Source: Agromyces archimandritae | GTDB taxonomy: Bacteria > Actinomycetota > Actinomycetes > Actinomycetales > Microbacteriaceae | Direction of reading: 5' to 3' | Assembly: GCF_018024495.1 (NCBI RefSeq) | Contig: NZ_CP071696.1 | Location: 744,001 to 808,000, forward strand | DNA length: 64,000 bases | Shown here: positions 27,684 to 35,700 of the stretch, piece by piece | Layout: each line of letters begins with the position of its first letter | How positions within the stretch are numbered: position 1 is the stretch's first letter | Made by a program: the position numbers and the translations under genes | Notes under the pieces: generated by a model | What the model saw: the letters and a program-made list of their open reading frames with translations, nothing else | What the model was told of the DNA's origin: nothing | Databases searched by the model: none

Positions 27684-27689
27684 AGGATA
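27684..27689 (-). promoter_or_regulatory. -10 element of the mannose-1-phosphate guanylyltransferase gene
   Basis: TATCCT on the minus strand (27689-27684), 6 nt before ATG 27677; leaderless start inferred. Confidence 0.45.
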
Positions 27690-27768
27690 GCGATGGATGC
27701 CGACATGCGCCCTGTGCGCGTGCGCCACGGCATCCACCCGCCCCGTATTTCTCTCGACGTCGAGACAG

Positions 27769-27782
27769 TTAGGGTGCCCTAA
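27769..27782 (+). promoter_or_regulatory. Palindrome TTAGGGTGCCCTAA in the sdh promoter region
   Basis: Six-base arms TTAGGG and CCCTAA flank a 2-bp centre, 100 bp before sdhC. TAGGGT inside it fits a -10 box, so a bound protein would block transcription. The half-sites recall the TTAGG/CCTAA ends of DtxR/IdeR iron boxes, but the spacing differs from the 19-bp consensus. A second possible -10, TAGACT, is at about 27807. Iron control of succinate dehydrogenase would make physiological sense; it is not shown. Confidence 0.4.
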
Positions 27783-27882
27783 ACGGCGCGCCAAGTCCCT
27801 CGGGACTAGACTTGCGGCATCGAGCGGATGCTCGTCGTGCCCTCCGGCAGAGGGCGATCCCACACAACCAGGAGGGTTGTCC

Positions 27883-28305
27883 ATGCCAGCAACGACGGCA
27901 GGGACCCCGACCTCACCCCAGACGGCGAAGAAGCAGAAGCCGGGCGGCACGCTGTATCGCGGCAACGAGGGCATGTGGTCGTGGGTCCTCCACCGGATCA
28001 CCGGAGTCGCGATCTTCTTCTTCCTGCTCGTGCACATCCTCGACACGGCGCTCGTGCGGGTGAGCCCGGAGGCGTACAACGCGGTCATCGGCACCTACCA
28101 GACGCCGATCATGGGCCTCGGCGAGGTCGCCCTCGTCGGCGCGATCGCCTTCCACGCCTTCAACGGCCTGCGCATCATCCTCGTCGACTTCTGGGCCTGG
28201 GCCACGCGCCACCAGAAGCTCCTCTTCTGGATCGTGATCGCCCTCTGGGTCGTCACGATGCTCGGATTCGTGCCCCGGCACCTGATCAACGTCTTCAGCC
28301 ACTAA
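27883..28305 (+). CDS. sdhC: Succinate dehydrogenase cytochrome b-type membrane anchor subunit
   Basis: A 140-residue membrane subunit of complex II, anchoring the catalytic subunits and forming the quinone/heme site. The family block RGNEGMWSWVLHRITGVAIFFFLLVHILDTALV covers the first helix with conserved Ser, His and Arg (in part); two more helices follow (GLGEVALVGAIAFHAFNGLRIILVD and LLFWIVIALWVVTMLGFVP). GGAGGG 6 nt before ATG 27883 sets the start. It heads sdhCDAB. Confidence 0.93.
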   Translation: MPATTAGTPTSPQTAKKQKPGGTLYRGNEGMWSWVLHRITGVAIFFFLLVHILDTALVRVSPEAYNAVIGTYQTPIMGLGEVALVGAIAFHAFNGLRIILVDFWAWATRHQKLLFWIVIALWVVTMLGFVPRHLINVFSH

Positions 28306-28316
28306 GGAGCGTGGGA

Positions 28317-28760
28317 ATGTCTGTCATCGAAGCGCCCCGTACCCCCCGCCCGGCCACGGCCCGCCGCACCAACTGGGAGAAGTGGGGCTGGATCTACATG
28401 CGCGTCTCGGGCGTCGTGCTCGTCGTGCTCATCTTCGGCCACCTCTTCGTCAACCTCATGGTCGGCGACGGCGTGAAGGCCATCGACTTCGGCTTCGTCG
28501 GCGGCAAGTGGGCCTCGCCGTTCTGGCAGTGGTGGGACGTGCTCATGCTGTGGCTCGCCCTCATCCACGGCTCGAACGGCATGCGCACGCTCGTCAACGA
28601 CTACACGAAGCCCGGGACGGCGCAGAAGGTGCTGAAGGGCGCCCTCTTCGTCGTGGCCGCAGCCCTCATCATCCTCGGAACGCTCGTCGTCTTCACCTTC
28701 GAGCCCTGCCCGGCGAACGCGCCGCTCGAGCTGCTTCCGTCCTTCTGCTCGGCGAACTAG
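28317..28760 (+). CDS. sdhD: Succinate dehydrogenase hydrophobic membrane anchor subunit
   Basis: A 147-residue second anchor subunit with three helices: [40 protein letters not shown] and [18 protein letters not shown]. His residues in FGHLF and LIHG are candidate heme or quinone ligands. ATG 28317 lies 11 bp after sdhC, with AAGGAGCG in the gap as ribosome site. The C-terminus carries two Cys ([14 protein letters not shown]) outside the last helix. Confidence 0.9.
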   Translation: MSVIEAPRTPRPATARRTNWEKWGWIYMRVSGVVLVVLIFGHLFVNLMVGDGVKAIDFGFVGGKWASPFWQWWDVLMLWLALIHGSNGMRTLVNDYTKPGTAQKVLKGALFVVAAALIILGTLVVFTFEPCPANAPLELLPSFCSAN

Positions 28761-28767
28761 GAGACCC

Positions 28768-30564
28768 GTGACTGCCGAAACCACCCACGCCGAGACCAAG
28801 GTCGTCGACGGCGTGCACTACCACCAGTACGACATCGTCATCGTCGGCGCCGGCGGCGCAGGCATGCGCGCGGCCATCGAGGCAGCCCCCGGCGCCAAGA
28901 CCGCCGTCATCTCCAAGCTCTACCCGACGCGCTCGCACACGGGCGCCGCGCAGGGCGGCATGGCCGCGGCCCTCGCCAACGTCGAAGAGGACAGCTGGGA
29001 GTGGCACACCTTCGACACCATCAAGGGCGGCGACTACCTCGTCGACCAGGATGCCGCCGAGATCCTCGCGAAGGAGGCCATCGACGCGGTCATCGACCTC
29101 GAGAACATGGGCCTGCCCTTCAACCGCACCCCCGAGGGCAAGATCGACCAGCGGCGCTTCGGCGGTCACACCCGCGACCACGGCAAGGCGCCGGTGCGCC
29201 GCGCCTGCTACGCGGCCGACCGCACGGGCCACATGATCCTGCAGACGCTCTTCCAGAACTGCGTCAAGCTCGGCGTCGAGTTCTACAACGAGTACTACGC
29301 GCTCGACCTCGTGATGAACGACGGCAAGCCCGCCGGCGTCGTCGCCTACGAACTCGCGACCGGCGAGATCCACGTCTTCCAGGCCAAGGCCGTCATCTTC
29401 GCCACCGGCGGCTTCGGCAAGATCTTCAAGACGACCTCCAACGCCCACACCCTCACGGGTGACGGCGTCGGCATCGTCTGGCGCAAGGGCCTGCCGCTGG
29501 AGGACATGGAGTTCTTCCAGTTCCACCCGACCGGCCTCGCCGGCCTCGGCATCCTCCTCACCGAGGGCGCCCGCGGCGAAGGCGCGATCCTCCGCAACGC
29601 CTCGGGCGAGCGGTTCATGGAACGCTACGCCCCCACCATCAAGGACCTCGCGCCCCGCGACATCGTCGCCCGCTGCATGGTGCAGGAAGTGGCCGAGGGC
29701 CGCGGCGCCGGCCCGCACAAGGACTACGTGCTCCTCGACTGCACGCACCTGGGCGCCGAGGTGCTGGAGACCAAGCTCCCCGACATCACCGAATTCGCCC
29801 GCACCTACCTCGGCGTCGACCCCGTCGTCGAGCCCGTGCCGGTCATGCCGACCGCCCACTACGCGATGGGCGGCATCCCGACGAACAACGACGCCGAGGT
29901 GCTCTCCGACAACCAGACCGTCGTGCCCGGCCTCTACGCCGCCGGCGAGTGCGCCTGCGTCTCGGTGCACGGCTCGAACCGTCTCGGCACGAACTCGCTG
30001 CTCGACATCAACGTCTTCGGCAAGCGTGCCGGCAACAACGCCGTCGAGTACGTGCAGACGGCCGAGTTCACGCCGCTGCCCGACGACCCGGCTGCCTTCG
30101 TCCGCGGCCTCATCGCCGACATGCACGACTCCGACGGCACCGAGCGCGTCGCCGTGCTCCGCAAGGAGCTGCAGGACGAGATGGACAAGAACGCCCAGGT
30201 GTTCCGCACCGACGAGTCGCTCGAGCACGTCACCGGCGTCATCGCCGGCCTCCGCGAGCGGTACAAGAACGTCGCCGTGCAGGACAAGGGCAAGCGGTTC
30301 AACACCGACCTGCTCGAGGCCATCGAGCTCGGCTTCCTCCTCGACCTCGCCGAGGTCGTCGTCTACTCCGCCCGCAACCGCAAGGAGAGCCGCGGCGGGC
30401 ACATGCGCGACGACTTCCCGAAGCGCGACGACGAGAACTACATGAAGCACACGATGGCCTACCTGTCGGGCGACGCGCACTCGAGCGATGCGGCCGACCA
30501 CATCCGCCTGGATTGGAAACCGGTCGTCATCACCCGCTACCAGCCGATGGAGAGGAAGTACTGA
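28768..30564 (+). CDS. sdhA: Succinate dehydrogenase flavoprotein subunit
   Basis: A 598-residue catalytic subunit oxidising succinate to fumarate in the TCA cycle and respiratory chain. It has the FAD motif [15 protein letters not shown], the covalent-flavin His in [13 protein letters not shown], the active-site [35 protein letters not shown] (in part) and the second FAD motif [20 protein letters not shown]. Start is GTG 28768 with TAGGAGACC before it. The gene lies between sdhD (7 bp) and sdhB (1 bp), so translation is probably coupled. Confidence 0.97.
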   Translation: MTAETTHAETKVVDGVHYHQYDIVIVGAGGAGMRAAIEAAPGAKTAVISKLYPTRSHTGAAQGGMAAALANVEEDSWEWHTFDTIKGGDYLVDQDAAEILAKEAIDAVIDLENMGLPFNRTPEGKIDQRRFGGHTRDHGKAPVRRACYAADRTGHMILQTLFQNCVKLGVEFYNEYYALDLVMNDGKPAGVVAYELATGEIHVFQAKAVIFATGGFGKIFKTTSNAHTLTGDGVGIVWRKGLPLEDMEFFQFHPTGLAGLGILLTEGARGEGAILRNASGERFMERYAPTIKDLAPRDIVARCMVQEVAEGRGAGPHKDYVLLDCTHLGAEVLETKLPDITEFARTYLGVDPVVEPVPVMPTAHYAMGGIPTNNDAEVLSDNQTVVPGLYAAGECACVSVHGSNRLGTNSLLDINVFGKRAGNNAVEYVQTAEFTPLPDDPAAFVRGLIADMHDSDGTERVAVLRKELQDEMDKNAQVFRTDESLEHVTGVIAGLRERYKNVAVQDKGKRFNTDLLEAIELGFLLDLAEVVVYSARNRKESRGGHMRDDFPKRDDENYMKHTMAYLSGDAHSSDAADHIRLDWKPVVITRYQPMERKY

Positions 30565-30565
30565 G

Positions 30566-31324
30566 GTGTCCACCGCCACTCTCGATGCGCCTGCGGACAG
30601 CGACGCCATCACCCCGTTCACGGTGACGTTCATCATCCGGCGTTTCGACCCGGATGTCGACGAGGAGCCCCGCTGGCAGGACTTCGACGTCGAGATGTTC
30701 GCCACCGACCGCGTGCTCGACGCCCTGCACAAGATCAAATGGGAGCAGGACGGCTCGCTGACCTTCCGTCGTTCCTGCGCCCACGGCATCTGCGGCTCCG
30801 ACGCGATGCGCATCAACGGCCGCAACCGGCTCGCGTGCAAGACCCTGATCAAGGATCTCGACATCTCCAAGCCGATCTACGTCGAGGCGATCAAGGGCCT
30901 GCCCCTCGAGAAGGACCTCATCGTCGACATGGAGCCGTTCTTCGCGAGCTACCGCGAGGTGCAGCCGTTCCTGCAGGCCAAGACCGAGCCGGAGCCCGGC
31001 AAGGAGCGCGTGCAGTCGGTCGCGCAGCGCGCGATCTTCGACGACACCACCAAGTGCATCCTGTGCGCCGCGTGCACCTCGTCGTGCCCGGTGTTCTGGA
31101 CCGACGGCCAGTACTTCGGCCCGGCGGCGATCGTGAACGCGCACCGCTTCATCTTCGACTCGCGCGACGACGAGGCGAAGGTCCGCCTCGACATCCTGAA
31201 CGACAAGGAGGGCGTGTGGCGCTGCCGCACGACCTTCAACTGCACCGAGGCGTGCCCCCGCGGCATCGAGGTCACCAAGGCCATCTCCGAGGTCAAGCAG
31301 GCCATCATGCGCGGCAAGCCCTGA
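30566..31324 (+). CDS. sdhB: Succinate dehydrogenase iron-sulfur subunit
   Basis: A 252-residue electron-transfer subunit. The N-terminal 2Fe-2S ferredoxin domain has RSCAHGICGSDAM and a fourth Cys in NRLACKTL. The C-terminal domain has CILCAACTSSCP for the 4Fe-4S cluster and later Cys residues (RCRTTFNCTEACPRGI) for the 3Fe-4S and 4Fe-4S clusters. GTG 30566 starts one base after the sdhA stop, with GAGGAAG just upstream inside sdhA. The operon ends in a perfect hairpin. Confidence 0.96.
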   Translation: MSTATLDAPADSDAITPFTVTFIIRRFDPDVDEEPRWQDFDVEMFATDRVLDALHKIKWEQDGSLTFRRSCAHGICGSDAMRINGRNRLACKTLIKDLDISKPIYVEAIKGLPLEKDLIVDMEPFFASYREVQPFLQAKTEPEPGKERVQSVAQRAIFDDTTKCILCAACTSSCPVFWTDGQYFGPAAIVNAHRFIFDSRDDEAKVRLDILNDKEGVWRCRTTFNCTEACPRGIEVTKAISEVKQAIMRGKP

Positions 31325-31336
31325 GCTTCGCCCCGA

Positions 31337-31369
31337 ACGGCCCGGCACGCGCTTCGCGTGCCGGGCCGT
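31337..31369 (+). terminator. Terminator of sdhCDAB
   Basis: ACGGCCCGGCACGC (31337-31350) pairs perfectly with 31356-31369; one further G:C closes a CTT loop, giving a 15-bp stem 12 bp after the sdhB stop. CGCGTTTCCCC follows, with only a short T-run. Confidence 0.75.
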
Positions 31370-31390
31370 CCGCGTTTCCCCGGCGCCCGC

Positions 31391-31510
31391 CCCGCCGGTC
31401 GAGGAGGCGCGAAGCGCCGTCTCGAGACCCCCCGCCGGTCGAGGAGGCGCGAAGCGCCGTCTCGAGACCCCCCGCCGGTCGAGGAGGCGCGAAGCGCCGT
31501 CTCGAGACCC
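31391..31510. repeat. Three perfect tandem copies of a 40-bp hairpin-forming repeat
   Basis: Identical 40-bp units at 31391-31430, 31431-31470 and 31471-31510. Each contains GGCGCGAAGCGCC, a perfect inner hairpin, flanked by GGTCGAGG and CTCGAGACC, which pair with a small bulge. There is no spacer between copies, so it is not a CRISPR array. It looks like a REP/BIME-type intergenic repeat, of a kind common in Microbacteriaceae genomes. It lies between the sdh terminator and a decayed gene. Confidence 0.85.
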
Positions 31511-31528
31511 CAGAATGCGCGCGCCCCC

Positions 31529-31714
31529 TCAGTGCTTCGTCGTGTACCCCGCATCGATCGGCAGCGTCACGCCGGTGACGTAGCGCGCCTTGTCGGACAC
31601 GAGCCAGGCGATCGCATTGCTGATGTCCTCCGCCGCGAGGGTGCGGGCGTGCGAGCGGCCCTGGCCGCGGCCGCCGCCGGTGATGACGACCGTTTTGCCG
31701 TCGAGTGATCCCAT
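31529..31714 (-). pseudogene. Internally deleted short-chain dehydrogenase remnant
   Basis: A 61-codon frame joins an SDR N-terminus ([20 protein letters not shown], the NAD motif) directly to an SDR C-terminus ([20 protein letters not shown]). About 215 central residues, including the Ser-Tyr-Lys catalytic site, are missing, yet the frame is kept and AAGGAG lies 5 nt before ATG 31714. Both ends match the intact SDR just upstream (31752-32585). It must be inactive as a dehydrogenase. A large in-frame deletion of a tandem paralogue is the simplest origin. Confidence 0.8.
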
Positions 31715-31751
31715 GGTGACTCCTTCGTCTTTCGGGTGGTGGATGCCGGGG

Positions 31752-32585
31752 TCAGCCGATGGCGTTGCCGGCGTCGACGGGGAACTCGATGCCGGTGACG
31801 TAGCGGGCTTCGTCGGAGGCGAGGAAGACGATCGCGTTGCTGAGGTCGACCGGGTCGATGAGGTTGATCGGGTACGGGTTCAGGCCGTGCGTGGCCTCGA
31901 TGAAGTCTTCCTCGGTGGGGTTCTCGAGGTCGGGGCGGAAGACGCGGTATGTCGGCTCGTTGAAGGTCATGTCGGTTTTCACCGTGGTGGGGTGGATGGT
32001 GTTCACCCGGATGCGATCGGGTGCGAGTTCGAGCGCGAGGGTGCGCATGAGGCCGATGAGGCCGGTCTTCGCAGCGACGTAGTGGGCGACGTTCTGGGCG
32101 GCTTTCAGAGCGACGACGGAGCTCGTGATGGTGATGGATCCGCCGCCGCTCGCCCGCAGGTGCGGGGTGGCCGCTTTCGTGGTGTGCCAGACGCCGGTGA
32201 GGTTGATGTCGATCATGTCGCGCCAGGTCTGCTCGTCGAGCTGATCGGACGGGGCGAACCCGCTGACGATGCCGGCGTTGGCGCTGACGATGTCGAGCCG
32301 GCCGAGGGCGGCGACGCCTTCGTCGAGGGCGGCCTTCAGTCCCTCGTAGTCGCGGACGTCGGCCTGCTTGGCGATGATCCGCCGGTCGAGGGCCTCGACC
32401 TGCCGGACCGTCTCGGCCAGGTCCGCCTCCGTGCCCTGCGGGTACGGCGCGGTCGGGATGTCGCCGAGGATGTCGACGGTGATGATGTCGGCGCCCTCCT
32501 GGGCGAGCCGGACGGCATGGCTTCGTCCCTGCCCCTTCGCTCCGCCTGTGATGAATGCGACCTTGCCTTCGAGACGACCTGTCAT
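31752..32585 (-). CDS. SDR-family oxidoreductase, mycofactocin-coupled type
   Basis: A 277-residue Rossmann-fold dehydrogenase. It has the cofactor motif [24 protein letters not shown] in SANAGIVSG, catalytic Ser in [12 protein letters not shown] and YVAAK (Tyr and Lys), then the C-terminal [17 protein letters not shown]. The GxxxGQGRSHA loop is the mark of SDRs that work with the peptide redox cofactor mycofactocin, usually on alcohols or terpenoid-like substrates. No mycofactocin genes are in the window. Substrate is unknown. It lies 37 bp upstream of the deleted paralogue. Confidence 0.85.
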   Translation of the reverse strand: MTGRLEGKVAFITGGAKGQGRSHAVRLAQEGADIITVDILGDIPTAPYPQGTEADLAETVRQVEALDRRIIAKQADVRDYEGLKAALDEGVAALGRLDIVSANAGIVSGFAPSDQLDEQTWRDMIDINLTGVWHTTKAATPHLRASGGGSITITSSVVALKAAQNVAHYVAAKTGLIGLMRTLALELAPDRIRVNTIHPTTVKTDMTFNEPTYRVFRPDLENPTEEDFIEATHGLNPYPINLIDPVDLSNAIVFLASDEARYVTGIEFPVDAGNAIG

Positions 32586-32752
32586 GGTTCTGCGACCTTC
32601 CTCGCACACTGATCCGTACGGCTCATCGGCGCGCGGAGAGGTGAGGCGGTGCCGTCGGGTCTGTCTGATCGGGTCTCGTCCCACGCCCTCGCCGTCGAGG
32701 CCGTTCCACTGCTGTCAGGCTAATGGCACTCGGTGCCGAATGGAAGGGTCGG

Positions 32753-35700
32753 TCAGGCGCGACGACGGCGACGGGCGACGGCGAGCGCGGCGAGCCCTGC
32801 CAGCAGCAGGAGCATCACGGCGCTTCCCCACGGGCCCGCGTCGAACCCGGTCGACGGGATCGGACCCGGGGTGGGCCCGGGCGTGGGGCCGGGCGTCGGC
32901 CCCGGGGTCGGTGTGAACACGTTGACGACCGTGCACGTCACCGCCTGGCCGGGGGCGAGGCCGGAGAGCGTCGCCCGGCCGGCTCCGTGGTCGGTCACCT
33001 CCGGGTCCGGCCCGGGGCTGTCGCCCACGAGTTCGCACGTCCACTCCCACGGCGCGTAGCCCTTCGCGTCGAAGCCTTCTCGGGGGGCCTCGGCGAGGAG
33101 CACGTCGGCGGATGCGTCGATCTCGGTCGCGGCGACGGGGCCGGGCACGCGGTCGGGGTTGATCGCACCGCCGTCCGATTCGCCGGTGAGGATCCAGTCC
33201 TCTGCCGTCGCGGTGCCGCCGTCGATCGTCTTGCCGAGCGCGACGGTCGGCCGCTCTGCGGCGTTGGTGATCTCGCAGCGCACGACCTGACCGGGCTCGA
33301 GGCCTGCGACGCTCGCGGAGCCGTCGCCGAGATCCTCGACCGCGGGCGCCTCGCCCGGGCCGTCCTCGAGCGTGCACCGCCAGCTGCCCCGCTGCCAGTG
33401 CGCCTCGTCGAACCCCGGAGCGGCCGCTTCTTCGAGCTCGAAGCCCTCGCGCACCGGGACGATCGTCTCCGCGACATCACCCGGGCTGCCCAGCGGATTG
33501 ATGACGGTCTCGCCGCCGATCGAACCGGTCATGACCCAGTCGTCCGCGGAGCCGGCCAGGTCGCCCTCGGTGTGCTTCACGAGGGTGACGAGCGGATCGA
33601 TCGCCCGGTTCTCGGCATCGCAGCGCACCTGCTGGCCGACCGCGAGGGGTTGCAGGCTCGCCTCGCCGTCCGGACCGTTCACGACCACGGGCTCCGGCTC
33701 CTCCGGGCCCGCGACGACCTCGCAGGTCCAGCCGAGCCGTTCGAAGCCGGAGTCGTCGAAGCCCTCGATCGGCGCTTCGGAGAGCACGAATGCTTCCCCG
33801 TATCCGATCTCGGTCGCCGGGACCTCACCCGGTACGCCGTCGGGGTTCAGGACCGTGCCGTCGTCGCCCTCGCCCTGCAGGACCCAGTCCTCAGCGCCGA
33901 TCTCGCCGTCGCCGGTGACGATCTTTCCGAGCGCGAGCGTCGGGCGGTCGGCGGTGTTCACGATCTCGCAGTCGACCTCCTGCCCGGGCGCGAGGCCGCT
34001 GAGCGTCGCCTGCCCAGGATCCCCCTGCGTCACGACCGGCGCCGGCTCTTCGGGGCCGTCGACGATCTCGCACACCCACTCGCCGCGGGCGTACGCCGAG
34101 TCGTCCCAGCCGTCGGGCACCTCGCTCAGGGCGAGTTCATCGCGCGCGTCGACCTCGGTCGCCGGGATGTCGCCCGGTTCGCCGGCGGGATTGACCTCGC
34201 TCGTGTCGCCGACCGCGTTCAGCACCCAGTCGTCTGCGGTGCGCGATCCGTCGCCGACGACGTCCTTCGTGAGCGACACGGTCGGCGGGATCGCCTCGTT
34301 CGTGATCGTGCACTGCACCTCCTGGCCCAGCGCGAGCGGCGCGAGCTCGGCGTCCTCCGAGATCTCCACGGGGGTCGGCGTCGGGGTCGATACGTCCACG
34401 CACTGCCACTCGCCGGCTTCGAAGCCGGAATCGTCGAAGCCGTCGATCGGCGTCTCGTCGAGCGCGTATCCGGTGTTCGTGTACACCTCGACGGCTTCGG
34501 TCCCGCCGTCCCCGCTCACCACGGGCGCCGGCGGATCGACGGTCTCGGTCGGGGTCGCCGACAGCGTCCAGTTCTCCGGAGCCGTCTCGGGGTCGCCGCC
34601 GACCTCCTTGAACAGCTGCAGGGTCGGCTGGATGGCGCGATTCACCATCGTGCAGCTCGCGCCTTCCCCGAACGTGAGCGAAATCTGAGCGCCCTCCGGA
34701 ACGAACGGATCGTCCGGAGCCGCATCCCGGGTGCAGCGCCAGTCCGTTCCGTTCTCATATCCGGGCACGGAACCCGACTCACTGAGTTCGAAGTAGCCGG
34801 GGAGCACGCTTTGCCTCGCCACTCCTCCCGAGCCCGACAGGGTGTCCTGCGTGAACGGCGGGACGTAGGGAGTCCCGCTCTCGTGCGGCTGAACCGGCGA
34901 CGTCCACTCGGCCTGCAGGGTCCATGCCTCGATTCCGACTTCCTCTTCCACGCCGTTCAGCTGAACGCGCTTGAGCAGTTCGAGTTGCGGTTTCAGAGAG
35001 TTTTCGGCACGGCATTTGGCCCACTGGCCGACACCGACCGTCGCACCGCCGTTCCGGCCGTCGAAGACATTCGTTCCCCACTCCGGATTCCCCTCGTCGT
35101 CCAGATGCGTTGCGAGCACGCACGCCCAGGAGCCGGTCGCACCGGCTTCGCGTGCCGGTTCCCATTGACCGGGCAGCGACGGATTCCAGTACTGCGCCCA
35201 ATCCTCTTGGGTTTCGGGCGTCAGCCCCTGTTCGGCCAGCGCATACCGGATTCCGTGGGTGACTTCGGAGGTCACGCCGGTCGTCCCGTTCGGCCCGGGC
35301 TTGGCCGTTCCGTCGAGCGCGATGCTCTCGAGGTTCCAGTCGGTCTCCTGAACGGTTTCCGTCGAGCTCGCGAGGCGTTTCTCGAGGGTCAGCTGCGAGA
35401 CGCAGGTGACGTAGTTCTGGACCACCACGTTGTTCACATACGGCTCGGGGCCGGAGCCGGTCGATTGAAGGTTCACCTCTTGCGGCAATTCCGGAGTCGT
35501 TTCCACGGTGCACATCGGTGGCAATCCGCCGATGGACTGATCGACCCACAGCGATCCCCCGGCGACCAGGTTTCCGTAGAGCTCACCGAAGTAGTGGGGC
35601 GCCGGGCCGATGCCGCTGTCCACGTCCGTGATGAGCAGGTCCGCCGCGAGGTTCGGCACCGGGAGCGCATCGTTCGGGCCGTACGGACCGTCGAACACGC

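Noticed and set aside
31391..31510. CRISPR array
   Set aside because: Repeats are contiguous with no spacers and only three copies; no cas genes are present.
31529..31714. A genuine small 61-residue regulatory protein
   Set aside because: Both halves align with the two ends of SDR enzymes, so a deletion remnant is simpler, though expression cannot be excluded.
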